A stretch of 64,000 nt of DNA, from positions 62,001-126,000 of the forward strand of contig NZ_KB893317.1 of NCBI RefSeq assembly GCF_000374045.1, read 5' to 3'. The translations under genes and the position numbers were made by a program. Source of the DNA: Segetibacter koreensis DSM 18137 (GTDB taxonomy: Bacteria; Bacteroidota; Bacteroidia; Chitinophagales; Chitinophagaceae). A model generated the notes under the pieces. The model saw only the letters and a program-made list of their open reading frames with translations. It was not told the DNA's origin and did not search any database. This document shows positions 52,153 to 61,036 of the stretch, in pieces. Position 1 is the first letter of the stretch; each line of letters opens with the position of its first letter.

Positions 52153-53136
52153 TTAAGCCATTCCTGCTGCTGTTTTCAATGCCTCCACAATTGCATTTGG
52201 AGCCATCTTCAATTTAAATGAATTATACTTAAATCCTTTCGCTCCTTTCATTGCAATCTCTGCTGCGTTACGAAAACTCTCTTCAGAAACCTTTTTTCCT
52301 ATCAATGCTTTTTCAGCTTCATGCAAGCGCCAGGGTTTATGCGCGACACCGCCCATTGCTAATCTTGCATCTTTAATAGTGTTTCCTTCCTGGTTAAGAG
52401 CCGCGGCGACAGAAACGAGTGCAAAAGCATAAGAAGCCCTGTCTCGGATTTTTAAATAATGAACATTTTTAGTAAAAGAATTATCTGGAATTTCGACCCC
52501 GGTAATTAATTCGCCTCTTTCGATGTTGTTATCTTTTTGAGGAGTATCGCCTGGAAGGCGGTGAAAATCAGCAAATGCAATACGCCGGTTGCCTTTATGG
52601 CCTGTAACCAAAGCAGTGGCGTCTAACGCAACAAGCGCAACACACATATCGCTAGGATGAACAGCAATGCATGTATCACTGTGTCCAAAAATAGCGTGCA
52701 TACGATTAAAGCCTTCCAACGCACTGCATCCCGTACCGGGCTGTCGTTTGTTGCAAGGCAAAGCGGTGTCATAAAAATATGGGCAGCGTGTACGTTGCAT
52801 CATGTTGCCACCAACTGTGGCCATATTTCTTAATTGGGCTGAAGCTCCTGCATTTAACGCTTGTGCAAGCAGTGGATGTTTTTGAATAACTAATTTGTTT
52901 TCTGACACTTCGCTGTTTAGTGCAAGAGCGCCAATTCTTATTCCGCCTGCATATGCTTCTATCGCTTTTATTGGGAGGTTATTGATGTCTATAATAGTAT
53001 CTGGAGAAGTAATTCCCCTTTTCATTAAATCTATAAGATTTGTTCCGCCGGCAATAAATTGTGCGGAAGCATTTTTTGTAAGAGCGCTTATTGCTGCTTT
53101 TTGATTTGCGGCGCGAACGTATTGGAACTGTTTCAT
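52153..53136 (-). CDS. FAD-binding subunit of the molybdenum hydroxylase
   Basis: A 327-residue protein of the CO dehydrogenase flavoprotein type: FIAGGTNLIDLMKRG and ATVGGNMMQRTRCPYFYD, with KNVHYLKIRDRASYAFALV. Extra Cys residues in TRCPYFYDTALPCNK and PGTGCSALEG match the additional 4Fe-4S cluster of PaoB/YagS. It passes electrons from the FeS subunit to an acceptor. Its ATG overlaps the FeS-subunit stop by 4 bases (ATGA). Confidence 0.92.
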   Translation of the reverse strand: MKQFQYVRAANQKAAISALTKNASAQFIAGGTNLIDLMKRGITSPDTIIDINNLPIKAIEAYAGGIRIGALALNSEVSENKLVIQKHPLLAQALNAGASAQLRNMATVGGNMMQRTRCPYFYDTALPCNKRQPGTGCSALEGFNRMHAIFGHSDTCIAVHPSDMCVALVALDATALVTGHKGNRRIAFADFHRLPGDTPQKDNNIERGELITGVEIPDNSFTKNVHYLKIRDRASYAFALVSVAAALNQEGNTIKDARLAMGGVAHKPWRLHEAEKALIGKKVSEESFRNAAEIAMKGAKGFKYNSFKLKMAPNAIVEALKTAAGMA

Positions 53137-53777
53137 ACCTGTTGCCCTCCCTCTTTAACTTCCATTATTGCATCTACTATGTTTGGATAAGCTCCGCACC
53201 TGCAAATATTTCCACTCATAAATTCCCTTATTTCTGCTTCGGAATTGGCATGGCCCTCACGAATGCATGCGACGGCAGACATAATTTGTCCGGGTGTGCA
53301 GTAGCCACATTGAAATCCATCGTGTTTTATAAAAGCCTGCTGCATCGGATGCAGTTTTTCTCCATCTGCAAGACCTTCAATAGTAGTAATTTTTTTGCCC
53401 TGCTGCATAACCGCGAGGCTGAGGCACGAGAGAACCCGTTTTCCATTGACATGTACTGTGCACGCACCGCATTGTCCGTAATCGCAGCCTTTTTTTGTGC
53501 CGGTAAGCGCCAGTTGTTCGCGAAGAAGGTCGAGTAGGGTAGTTCTCGGCTCTACGCTTAGATCATGGTTTACTCCATTAATTTCAAGCTTCAACGGCAT
53601 CTTTTCAAGTGAAGAGGCAAACTCTTCATCCCATTTTTCTTCTGCCGCCTTTAATACAGCAGCGGGCGTAATAGCAAGACCTGTTAATAGCGAAGATTGT
53701 TTCAAAAAATCCCTTCGGGATTCATTAATACCGTTACATTCTTTTTCGGTTGTTATACCGGGCTTTTTATTTGCCAT
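53133..53777 (-). CDS. 2Fe-2S subunit of the molybdenum hydroxylase, Tat-exported
   Basis: A 214-residue protein with two 2Fe-2S sites: CDYGQCGACTVHV (plant type) and CGYCTPGQIMSA plus CRCGAYPNI (helical type). The N-terminus has a twin-arginine signal (ESRRDFLKQSSLLTGLAI). ATG 53777 is preferred to 53831. As in PaoABC, this subunit carries the export signal for the whole complex. It is the first gene of a three-gene unit. Confidence 0.93.
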   Translation of the reverse strand: MANKKPGITTEKECNGINESRRDFLKQSSLLTGLAITPAAVLKAAEEKWDEEFASSLEKMPLKLEINGVNHDLSVEPRTTLLDLLREQLALTGTKKGCDYGQCGACTVHVNGKRVLSCLSLAVMQQGKKITTIEGLADGEKLHPMQQAFIKHDGFQCGYCTPGQIMSAVACIREGHANSEAEIREFMSGNICRCGAYPNIVDAIMEVKEGGQQV

Positions 53778-53855
53778 AGAATTAAAGATTATTTCAAAAT
53801 TTAAATTAGGCATTTTACTATAAAATACCATATTTAAAAGGTTTTTTAAATAAAA

Positions 53856-53885
53856 AAAGGGAAATGATTTTTCTCATTTCCCTTT
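53856..53885 (-). terminator. Terminator after the small gene at 54.1 kb
   Basis: On the minus strand a perfect 12-bp stem (AAAGGGAAATGA and complement) is followed by T7. It separates the gene ending at 54088 from the molybdenum hydroxylase genes. Confidence 0.78.
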
Positions 53886-54087
53886 AATCGTTCCCACAAA
53901 TATTAATCCCCCAATCAATACCCATGAAGCAATAAAATTAGTGCTTTTAGTATATAATGCGATAGTAAAAAATCGTCAATTTTTTTTGTTTTGTTAACTG
54001 CTTCCTGCGCTGTTTAACTGTTTTTAAGAACGATAGATATATCTATTATAAATATACAATTGGCAATTTAAAAATTATTCCTATACA

Positions 54088-54318
54088 TTATAATATATCA
54101 TCTTTTTTCAGCCAAAAAGCCCGCACTGCATTTAGCTGATCAAAATCCAATGACTCTTCAATTTCGTCTTTTGGCCTGTCGTCATCCAGTAATGTGAAGT
54201 GTCGTTCTGGTCCGTCTTTTTGTTTTAAGATAAAGTGGAAGCTGTTATCTCCTGTTTTATTTACCTCAACATGAACCCCATCTTCTAAAATGAATTTAAT
54301 CGGAAAATGTTTTGACAT
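54088..54318 (-). CDS. Hypothetical 76-residue protein
   Basis: From ATG 54318 (MSKHFPIKF) the protein is 76 residues, with alternating beta-like strands (IKFILEDGVHVEVNKTG, then FHFILKQKDGPERHF) and a C-terminal helix (DFDQLNAVRAFWLKKD). It looks like a small folded cytoplasmic protein. I do not recognise it. It has its own terminator and no close neighbour. Confidence 0.65.
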   Translation of the reverse strand: MSKHFPIKFILEDGVHVEVNKTGDNSFHFILKQKDGPERHFTLLDDDRPKDEIEESLDFDQLNAVRAFWLKKDDIL

Positions 54319-54486
54319 AAGTTTAAGTTTAACCAAAGTTATAAAAGTAATAAATCATCTGCAACTGACAGTAAGTGTAGCCTTACGGTAAAAACCAGAT
54401 AATAGTATGTAATGAATAAAATTAATATTTAAAACCTTCTTAAGTACTTGTAGTATTTGAAGTGAAATTTTATTAAAGAGAAGCAC

Positions 54487-56298
54487 TCATTGTTTGATAA
54501 TTGGCTCCTTCCCTTTTGATGCGTCCTGCTCTGCCGCAAGAAGGTAAATCAATGAGGCGGTTCCATCCATCGTGGGTTCGTTAGTGCTGTAATCACCATA
54601 ATCATCGTGATATACAGCCAGGTCACTTTGAAATTCTTTATATTCATCATCTTCATGTAATTGTATACCAATAAGGTTACTATATATGCTGGTATACACA
54701 GGCCCGTCAACTAAACCACCATCGATAGGATAATTTTTAAGATGGGTAAAAGCAGAGTGTGGGTCTACAGGTGTATCTCCTGTTGAGGGTAAGCCATATA
54801 CCATGCTCGTTCCCCAAGGATTACAGCCAAAAATCCAGTCAAAAGATGCCTGTTCAAGTTGCAAATACTTTTTATCATGAGTAAGCTGCCTGTACCAATA
54901 GCACTGAATTGCGAAACTCACAGTCAGGTTATTACTGCACCATATAAACGGAACGCCTCGATAAAAAGCATTTGAGCCGGCTTTTTTCCAGACTCTGTCA
55001 ATACCTTCTTTATAGAACTGTATAATTGTATCTCTTCGCTTATCTTTTAACTGCCTTGCTAATTCATAATGCCCGACATTTATAAAAGGATACCATTGGT
55101 AGTGTTTTGCTGTATCGGTACCTAACCAGGGAGTAACAGGTTCATGCTTAGCATATTTATAAGCTTTAGTAAGAAGATCACCAGCATTTTTTTTCTGTTT
55201 GTGTAAGTTATATTGTGTTGCGTAAGCTAGTTCCATATCATCTGCCCAGTTATCTTCGGCATATATATAAGGAGAAAGTACAGAAGCAGTCTGGCAGGCT
55301 CCTGGTTTATCGAAACCCAACTGTATTGCAGTTGCTGATTTTTGTTGTAGTTGCACTGCATATTTTTTTTCAATTGTCTTGAACAACTGAAAGCCTAATC
55401 CAAATGCACTGCTAAATTTTCCTGCAGTTGAAGCAACCCCGGTTGTATTATTCATAAACTTACCACGTACCTGCGGTTTACCTGTACAAAAATAAACCGG
55501 GCGTTCTAGCCCTTTACCGTAATAATTGGTATCTTCCTTTGGTATGCGCATTCCTTTATGGTCTCTGTCATCACCTAACTGGTTAAATAGCCAGTCATCT
55601 TTCGGATGCATTTTTAGCAGCCAGTTTAAACCCCATTTCGCTTCATCCAATATATCCGGTACCTGATTTTTACCTTCTAAACCATTCGAAAGTTTTTCAT
55701 CTTTAAACATTTTTGGAAAGTCCCTGTAGGCGGCCAGTAAATGATAAGTAGCATTGGCACTTGTTGTTGAATATTGCAGGTAGTCACTTGCATCATGCCA
55801 ACCGCCTACTACATTTATATGTGTGCTGTCAGGCACGGGTGCGTAGAGTGTATAACCATCATGAGTGTGACAGGAATCTTTGAGGAATGGATTAAAGCCA
55901 CTTCGTTGCTGCCGCATATATCGCAAACAAAAGTCTGCGGCTCCGTCATACACATTTTTATTAATGGAAAATACTGGTGAAATAATGTTGTCGACTTTTA
56001 AAAAATATTTGCCTGGTTTATTAAAACGAGAAAAATCGAGCCTGTAAGTACTGGCAAAAGGACCATATTTTCCAAACGCCTTGTCTACTTTCCCCTTATA
56101 AGCAGTCTTATTTATAGATGCACTAACAAGTTCAAAATCACTAATCAATACAGGCACTTTGCTACCAAAAACTCCAACCTTTACGCCGCCTGGCAAATAA
56201 CCTAACTGGTTAATTCTTATCCAGCCATTGATTGATTGAGAATAAGAAACATTATTAAACAATATTAGAAATAGTACGAACAGAAGTGTATTTTTCAT
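54487..56298 (-). CDS. Glycoside hydrolase family 9 (cellulase-type)
   Basis: A 603-residue secreted enzyme. A signal peptide precedes a cellulase N-terminal Ig-like domain (WIRINQLGYLPGGVKVGVF). The GH9 catalytic domain has the conserved GGWHDASDY (nucleophile-activating Asp pair) and near the end DYSTNEPTMDGTASLIYLLA, with the catalytic acid Glu. GH9 enzymes cleave beta-1,4-glucan by inversion. ATG 56298 starts right before the signal. It is divergent from the SusC stub and the shared upstream region holds the AraC box. Confidence 0.92.
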   Translation of the reverse strand: MKNTLLFVLFLILFNNVSYSQSINGWIRINQLGYLPGGVKVGVFGSKVPVLISDFELVSASINKTAYKGKVDKAFGKYGPFASTYRLDFSRFNKPGKYFLKVDNIISPVFSINKNVYDGAADFCLRYMRQQRSGFNPFLKDSCHTHDGYTLYAPVPDSTHINVVGGWHDASDYLQYSTTSANATYHLLAAYRDFPKMFKDEKLSNGLEGKNQVPDILDEAKWGLNWLLKMHPKDDWLFNQLGDDRDHKGMRIPKEDTNYYGKGLERPVYFCTGKPQVRGKFMNNTTGVASTAGKFSSAFGLGFQLFKTIEKKYAVQLQQKSATAIQLGFDKPGACQTASVLSPYIYAEDNWADDMELAYATQYNLHKQKKNAGDLLTKAYKYAKHEPVTPWLGTDTAKHYQWYPFINVGHYELARQLKDKRRDTIIQFYKEGIDRVWKKAGSNAFYRGVPFIWCSNNLTVSFAIQCYWYRQLTHDKKYLQLEQASFDWIFGCNPWGTSMVYGLPSTGDTPVDPHSAFTHLKNYPIDGGLVDGPVYTSIYSNLIGIQLHEDDEYKEFQSDLAVYHDDYGDYSTNEPTMDGTASLIYLLAAEQDASKGKEPIIKQ

Positions 56299-56490
56299 AT
56301 AAGGTGGGAATGTACAAAAAAAATGTTTCATGTGCCCCAGCTAAAGAAACATACAACCATATGTAGCAGGTAAGAGTTAAGAACTAAAATGTATAGAAAG
56401 GGGAAACTTAAAATAATCGGGTATTTCACTTATACTTCACCTCCGACCAATGCAGGAGCCGGCGTAGGAAATGGAAATAATAATCGTTAA

Positions 56491-56530
56491 ATAATCCATC
56501 ATAAACAAAAGTTACTCCATTAATTCAAAT
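56491..56530. promoter_or_regulatory. Candidate AraC-type operator, site A
   Basis: A 40-base block beginning ATAATCCATC and containing GTTACTCCATTAATT matches site B at 34 of 40 positions. Two TCCAT half-sites start 21 bases apart (56495 and 56516), two helical turns. It lies between the divergent GH9 gene and the SusC stub, 27 bases (from the second half-site) before a TATCTTTG box. Confidence 0.7.
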
Positions 56531-56542
56531 TGACTGTGTTTT

Positions 56543-56550
56543 TATCTTTG
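56543..56550 (+). promoter_or_regulatory. -7 box downstream of operator A
   Basis: TATCTTTG is an exact TAnnTTTG match. There is no TTTG at the -33 position; the operator's second half-site overlaps that position, as expected for an activator-dependent promoter. Confidence 0.55.
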
Positions 56551-56645
56551 GAGTGATTTTTATGACAGCTTGTATTGGTAGCACCACAGTGCTTTTCATA
56601 AAAATGGCTCTCAGTATTCTAACGTCTCATTTAAACAAAATCGCC

Positions 56646-56849
56646 ATGAAAAATGACTTTTCAAAAAAGGAGAGCATTGTCACACAACAGGAATATTTGA
56701 ATCATCTTTTAAAAAATTCCCGTTTTCTTTTTTTTATTTTCTCTACATTTTTTTCTACTGTTCTTTTTGCGCAGCAAACGATTACAGAAAAGGTAACTTC
56801 CGGAGATACGGAGATTATAATAGACTGTTTTTTTTCTTACAATAATTAA
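56646..56849 (+). pseudogene. N-terminal stub of a SusC/RagA-like TonB receptor
   Basis: A 67-codon frame. It reads like the start of a SusC-type protein: a signal peptide (FLFFIFSTFFSTVLFAQ) followed by QQTITEKVTSGDTE, which matches the conserved beginning of the SusC N-terminal domain (typically TITGKVTSGDTALSG). The match ends there and the frame stops after EIIIDCFFSYNN. A terminator follows at 56899. A normal SusC is about 1000 residues, so this is a truncated remnant or a leftover peptide. Confidence 0.65.
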
Positions 56850-56898
56850 GTGTCAAATTTTCTGAAAAACAAAAAATTGTTTTTGTATAAATAATTCT

Positions 56899-56939
56899 AA
56901 AAGCTCCCTGCGAACCGTTGCTTGGCGGGAAGCTTTTTT
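56899..56939 (+). terminator. Terminator between the SusC stub and the GH2 gene
   Basis: An imperfect 12-bp stem (AAAGCTCCCTGC with GCGGGAAGCTTT) is followed by T6. A regulated readthrough is possible, since GH2 lies only 68 bases beyond. Confidence 0.7.
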
Positions 56940-57006
56940 ATAGATTAATAATCCTATTCTCCGCTTTTAAGCAGTTGTTTTAAGAATCAATAATCAAAAC
57001 GTTATT

Positions 57007-59877
57007 ATGAAAAAATTTGTACAATACAGTCTAATGCTTTCCATGTCATTTGTTCTTGGGAATATATCACTGGTGGCACAAGTAAAAAAAGACCCGCAAA
57101 TAAAAAATGAATACAAAATTGATCTTTCAGGTGGTTGGCTTTTCCAGGTTGATTCGTTGGATGAAGGCGTACAACAGCAATGGTTCAATAAAAATTTAAA
57201 AGATAAAATTCATTTGCCTGGTTCAATGACAACAAATGGTAAAGGAAACGATGTTGATGTTAATACTCCCTGGACGGGAGGTATTGTAGATTCTTCATGG
57301 TTTTTTAAACCTCAGTATGCCCAATACCGTAAAAAAGGGAATATTAAAGTGCCTTTTTGGCTGCAGCCTATAAAGTACTATAAAGGTGCTGCATGGTATC
57401 AAAAAACTGTCAACATTCCCTCATCATGGAAACAGAAACATCTTGAACTTTTCATAGAAAGGAGTCACTGGGAAACTACTGTCTGGATTGACAACAAGGA
57501 AATAGGAATGCAGAACAGCCTAGGTACTTCACATGTCTTTGATCTTACAAAAGCATTAACTCCCGGGTCTCATAAAATATCCGTCAGGGTTGACAACAGG
57601 GTTAAAGAGTTTAATGTAGGCGAAAATTCACACAGCATATCCGATCACACCCAAAGCAACTGGAACGGCATGGTAGGAAAGCTCTTTATTGCTGCCCGTC
57701 CATCTGTTTATATTGATGACATTCAATTATTGCCAAATTTAAAGAATAAGGAAGTAGCGGTCCATATCATTATTAAAAACAGTTCTGGTGCACCTGTTAA
57801 ATCAACTCTTGAGCTTTTGGCAGTATCAGATAATTCTAAAGCCGAAAAGCTGAAGGGGCGGAAATTGGAAATTGAGGTAAAAGCTGATAGTGCGGTTGTA
57901 GATGCGGTATATCCTATGGGTAATAACCCTTTATTGTGGGATGAATTTCATCCTAACCTATATTCTTTTAAAGTACGGCTGACATCTGGAAGAGAAAATG
58001 CTGAAGAAAGGAACGAAACCTTTGGTATGCGTGAATTTTTGGCAAAGGGAACTCAGTTTACGATCAATGGCAATCTTACTTTTCTTCGCGGCACTTTAGA
58101 ATGTGCCATTTTTCCTAAAACAGGTTTTCCTCCAACTGATACCGCATCCTGGATGCATGTTTTTAAAGTATGCCGGTCTTACGGTCTCAACCATATGCGT
58201 TTTCATTCCTGGTGCCCGCCGGAGGCGGCTTTTGAAGCTGCAGACAGGTCAGGTTTTTACATACAGGTTGAATGCTCTTCATGGGCAAACCAGGACGCTA
58301 CTATTGGTGATGGTAAGCCATTGGATGAATACATTTATGACGAAAGTCGCCGTATGGCAAAAGCTTATGGAAATCATCCATCTTTTGTAATGATGCTGTA
58401 TGGTAATGAACCTGCCGGCAAAAACCATGTAAAATATCTTACTGATTTTGTAAACTACTGGAAGCAAAGAGATTCCCGCAGACTTTACACCACGGGAGCA
58501 GGCTGGCCAATAATTGCTGAAAGCAATTATAACAGTACACCGGACCCTCGCATACAGGCATGGGGAGCAGGCTTGAAAAGTATCATTAACAGTCAGCCGC
58601 CCAAAAGTGATTATGACTGGTCAAATATTATTTCAAAATGGCAACATCCTACAGTAAGTCATGAAATTGGTCAGTGGTGTGTATATCCTGATTTTAAAGA
58701 AATAGCAAAATATACAGGTGTATTAAAAGCTAAAAATTTTGAAATCTTCCGAGACAAGCTTGTTAGTAACGGACTTGGTAACCTTGCCGATTCTTTTCTT
58801 TTGTCATCGGGAAAGCTGCAGGCATTATGTTATAAAGCTGATATAGAAGCCGCCTTGCGTACTCCAGGCTTTGGTGGTTTTCAACTGCTAGACCTTCATG
58901 ATTTTCCCGGGCAGGGCACAGCTTTAGTTGGTGTTTTAAATCCTTTCTGGGAAGATAAGGGATATATTACATCAAAAGAATACAGCCAGTTTTGTAATTC
59001 AACAGTTCCCCTGGCAAGGCTTCCAAAAATGATTTATACAAACAACGAGGAACTATTGGTTCCCATAGAAATTGCTCATTTTGGCGAAGCTCCTATAAAT
59101 AACATTACGCCAGAATGGACCATTAAAGATGCTTCAGGTAAAACATTGTTTAATGGAACACTGGCAAAAACAACTATTCCTGTAGGAAATGGTTTTAAAC
59201 TTGGAAATATTCAGCAAGCATTATCTTCCTTGAAAACGGCAACTCAACTGGTTCTAACAGTTTCTATTGGCAATCACCAAAATTCATGGGATATTTTTGT
59301 GTATCCTGCGTCTTATCCTGCAGAGAATAATGATGTTGTGGTAACACAGGACGTTGATAAGGCAATGCAGGTTCTTAACAGTGGCGGAAAAGTTCTGCTT
59401 ACAATAAAAAAAGGATCATTGAAACCTGAGAAAGGTGGAGATGTAGCAATAGGCTTCTCAAGTATATTCTGGAACACAGCGTGGACACATGGACAACCAC
59501 CCACTACCTTAGGTATTTTATGTAATCCAAAACATCCTGCATTAAAGAATTTCCCTACAAAATTTTACAGCAATTGGCAGTGGTGGGATGGAATGAGTCA
59601 TTCGCAGCCCATTCTTCTTGACTCGGTGTCAAAAGGCTTGCAGCCAATAGTAAGGGTGATTGACGATTGGGTTACCGCACGCTCTCTTGGGCTGATTTTC
59701 GAATGCCAGGTAGGAAAAGGAAAATTAATTGTTTCAGGTATAGATCTAGTTTCTGATGCCGGTAAACGACCGGAAGCACGACAGCTTTTGCACAGTTTAA
59801 AAACATATATGGCTCAAGAGCAGTTTAAGCCCGTAGTAAAGGTTGCAGCCTCAAGCATAGAAGGCTTGACAAAGTAA
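57007..59877 (+). CDS. Glycoside hydrolase family 2 protein
   Basis: A 956-residue secreted enzyme. A signal peptide is followed by a GH2 sugar-binding jellyroll (GGWLFQVDSLDEG, AAWYQKTVNIPSSW), an Ig-like domain, and a TIM barrel. The catalytic acid is in MLYGNEPAGKNH, and the nucleophile Glu is probably that of SHEIGQWCVYPD. The C-terminal 350 residues form extra beta domains (VVTQDVDKAMQVLNSGGKVLL). GH2 enzymes cleave beta-galactosides, glucuronides or mannosides; which one is not decided. It sits behind operator A and the SusC stub. Confidence 0.9.
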   Translation: MKKFVQYSLMLSMSFVLGNISLVAQVKKDPQIKNEYKIDLSGGWLFQVDSLDEGVQQQWFNKNLKDKIHLPGSMTTNGKGNDVDVNTPWTGGIVDSSWFFKPQYAQYRKKGNIKVPFWLQPIKYYKGAAWYQKTVNIPSSWKQKHLELFIERSHWETTVWIDNKEIGMQNSLGTSHVFDLTKALTPGSHKISVRVDNRVKEFNVGENSHSISDHTQSNWNGMVGKLFIAARPSVYIDDIQLLPNLKNKEVAVHIIIKNSSGAPVKSTLELLAVSDNSKAEKLKGRKLEIEVKADSAVVDAVYPMGNNPLLWDEFHPNLYSFKVRLTSGRENAEERNETFGMREFLAKGTQFTINGNLTFLRGTLECAIFPKTGFPPTDTASWMHVFKVCRSYGLNHMRFHSWCPPEAAFEAADRSGFYIQVECSSWANQDATIGDGKPLDEYIYDESRRMAKAYGNHPSFVMMLYGNEPAGKNHVKYLTDFVNYWKQRDSRRLYTTGAGWPIIAESNYNSTPDPRIQAWGAGLKSIINSQPPKSDYDWSNIISKWQHPTVSHEIGQWCVYPDFKEIAKYTGVLKAKNFEIFRDKLVSNGLGNLADSFLLSSGKLQALCYKADIEAALRTPGFGGFQLLDLHDFPGQGTALVGVLNPFWEDKGYITSKEYSQFCNSTVPLARLPKMIYTNNEELLVPIEIAHFGEAPINNITPEWTIKDASGKTLFNGTLAKTTIPVGNGFKLGNIQQALSSLKTATQLVLTVSIGNHQNSWDIFVYPASYPAENNDVVVTQDVDKAMQVLNSGGKVLLTIKKGSLKPEKGGDVAIGFSSIFWNTAWTHGQPPTTLGILCNPKHPALKNFPTKFYSNWQWWDGMSHSQPILLDSVSKGLQPIVRVIDDWVTARSLGLIFECQVGKGKLIVSGIDLVSDAGKRPEARQLLHSLKTYMAQEQFKPVVKVAASSIEGLTK

Positions 59878-59996
59878 GGGGTAAAAGTAAAGGCACAACA
59901 ATGAGAAGATTTTATACTGCTTTGAAAATAAAAATGATTTAAAGAGATAAATAGCAAAGGAAGATTTTTAGTAATTTTTCTATTAATATCAATAAG

Positions 59997-60890
59997 CTAA
60001 TGAATTCTTTTTTCGCGATAGTCTATGGGGGAAATTCCCATTACTTTGCTAAAAAGACGTGAGAAGTAATACTGGTCTTCAATTCCTAATTCCAGTGAAA
60101 TTTCTTTGATTCTCATACTTGTAAAAAGTAAATATTGGCAGGCTTGCTGTACTTTTAAGTGGTTAAAATATTCAATAGGAGTGAAGCCAGTCTTCTTTTT
60201 AAAAATGGATGAAAAATGTGAAGGCGATAAATTTACGGAAGCTGATATCTGTTGCAGTGTAAGCAGTTGGTTTACATTTTTTCTAAGAAAGTCAATAGCA
60301 AGGTCGATCGAATCTTTAAAGTGTGAATTACTGTCTGCATTGTAATTACTATTGTAAATAAAGCCGGCAATAAAGTGCCACAAACACATGTTTGAATATA
60401 CCAGATGATCGCTGCTATAACCTCTTTCTAATTGACTATAAATTTCATTGAAGAGGGCTATACAATTTTTATTATCGAGGTTAAAACCTTTGTATCCATT
60501 ATATTTTTGAACCATCGACGTAACAATGGAATTAGCTATAGAGCCTTTGAAATGTATCCAATAAATTGTCCAGGGATTGTTTTCATCAGCTTGATATTTG
60601 TGAGGGATTCCTATAGGCACTATAAAAAAATCTCCGGCTTCGATTGTATAAGTGGCATTGTTAATAAAAGCTTGCCCTTTGCCTTCAAGGCAGTAAATTA
60701 AAATGTGTTGTTCAGCACCTTCATACCGTTCGCGATAATGAAATTGTGCTTTAGGATAATAGCCAATATCAGTTATATAGAGTGTGCTAACAACATTATT
60801 CCCAGCAACGAGATCTGATAAAATTTTCCTTGGTATCACTATAGCTTTCTGACCCTGGAAACCTTCTTTTTTTCTCAAGTCCTGATCCAT
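59997..60890 (-). CDS. AraC-family transcriptional regulator
   Basis: A 297-residue regulator. The N-terminal cupin-like sensor includes EGKGQAFINNATYTIEAGDF and IPIGIPHKYQ-type segments. The C-terminal AraC helix-turn-helix pair has LLTLQQISASVNLSPSHFSS and IKEISLELGIEDQYYFSRLF. It probably senses a sugar and activates the neighbouring GH and DUF5107 genes. The 40-base box repeated on both sides of it is the likely binding site. It is divergent from the DUF5107 gene. Confidence 0.93.
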   Translation of the reverse strand: MDQDLRKKEGFQGQKAIVIPRKILSDLVAGNNVVSTLYITDIGYYPKAQFHYRERYEGAEQHILIYCLEGKGQAFINNATYTIEAGDFFIVPIGIPHKYQADENNPWTIYWIHFKGSIANSIVTSMVQKYNGYKGFNLDNKNCIALFNEIYSQLERGYSSDHLVYSNMCLWHFIAGFIYNSNYNADSNSHFKDSIDLAIDFLRKNVNQLLTLQQISASVNLSPSHFSSIFKKKTGFTPIEYFNHLKVQQACQYLLFTSMRIKEISLELGIEDQYYFSRLFSKVMGISPIDYREKRIH

Positions 60891-60946
60891 AAGATTTATG
60901 TGTGAATAACAGTTTACACGACCTTAAAAATAGAACTGATAGTTGA

Positions 60947-60986
60947 ATAATCCATCAAATGCAAAAGTTTCTCCATTAATTAAAAA
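60947..60986. promoter_or_regulatory. Candidate AraC-type operator, site B
   Basis: The same 40-base block as site A: TCCAT half-sites start at 60951 and 60972 (21 bases apart). It lies 57 bases upstream of the AraC gene and ahead of the divergent DUF5107 gene, so it could control both. Confidence 0.7.
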
Positions 60987-60998
60987 TGTAAGTGGATT

Positions 60999-61006
60999 TA
61001 CTTTTA
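60999..61006 (+). promoter_or_regulatory. -7 box downstream of operator B
   Basis: TACTTTTA agrees with TAnnTTTG except for the last base. It begins 27 bases after the second TCCAT of site B, the same distance as at site A. Confidence 0.5.
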
Positions 61007-61036
61007 CTTAATAATAAAAATTTCAGAATCCGCGAT

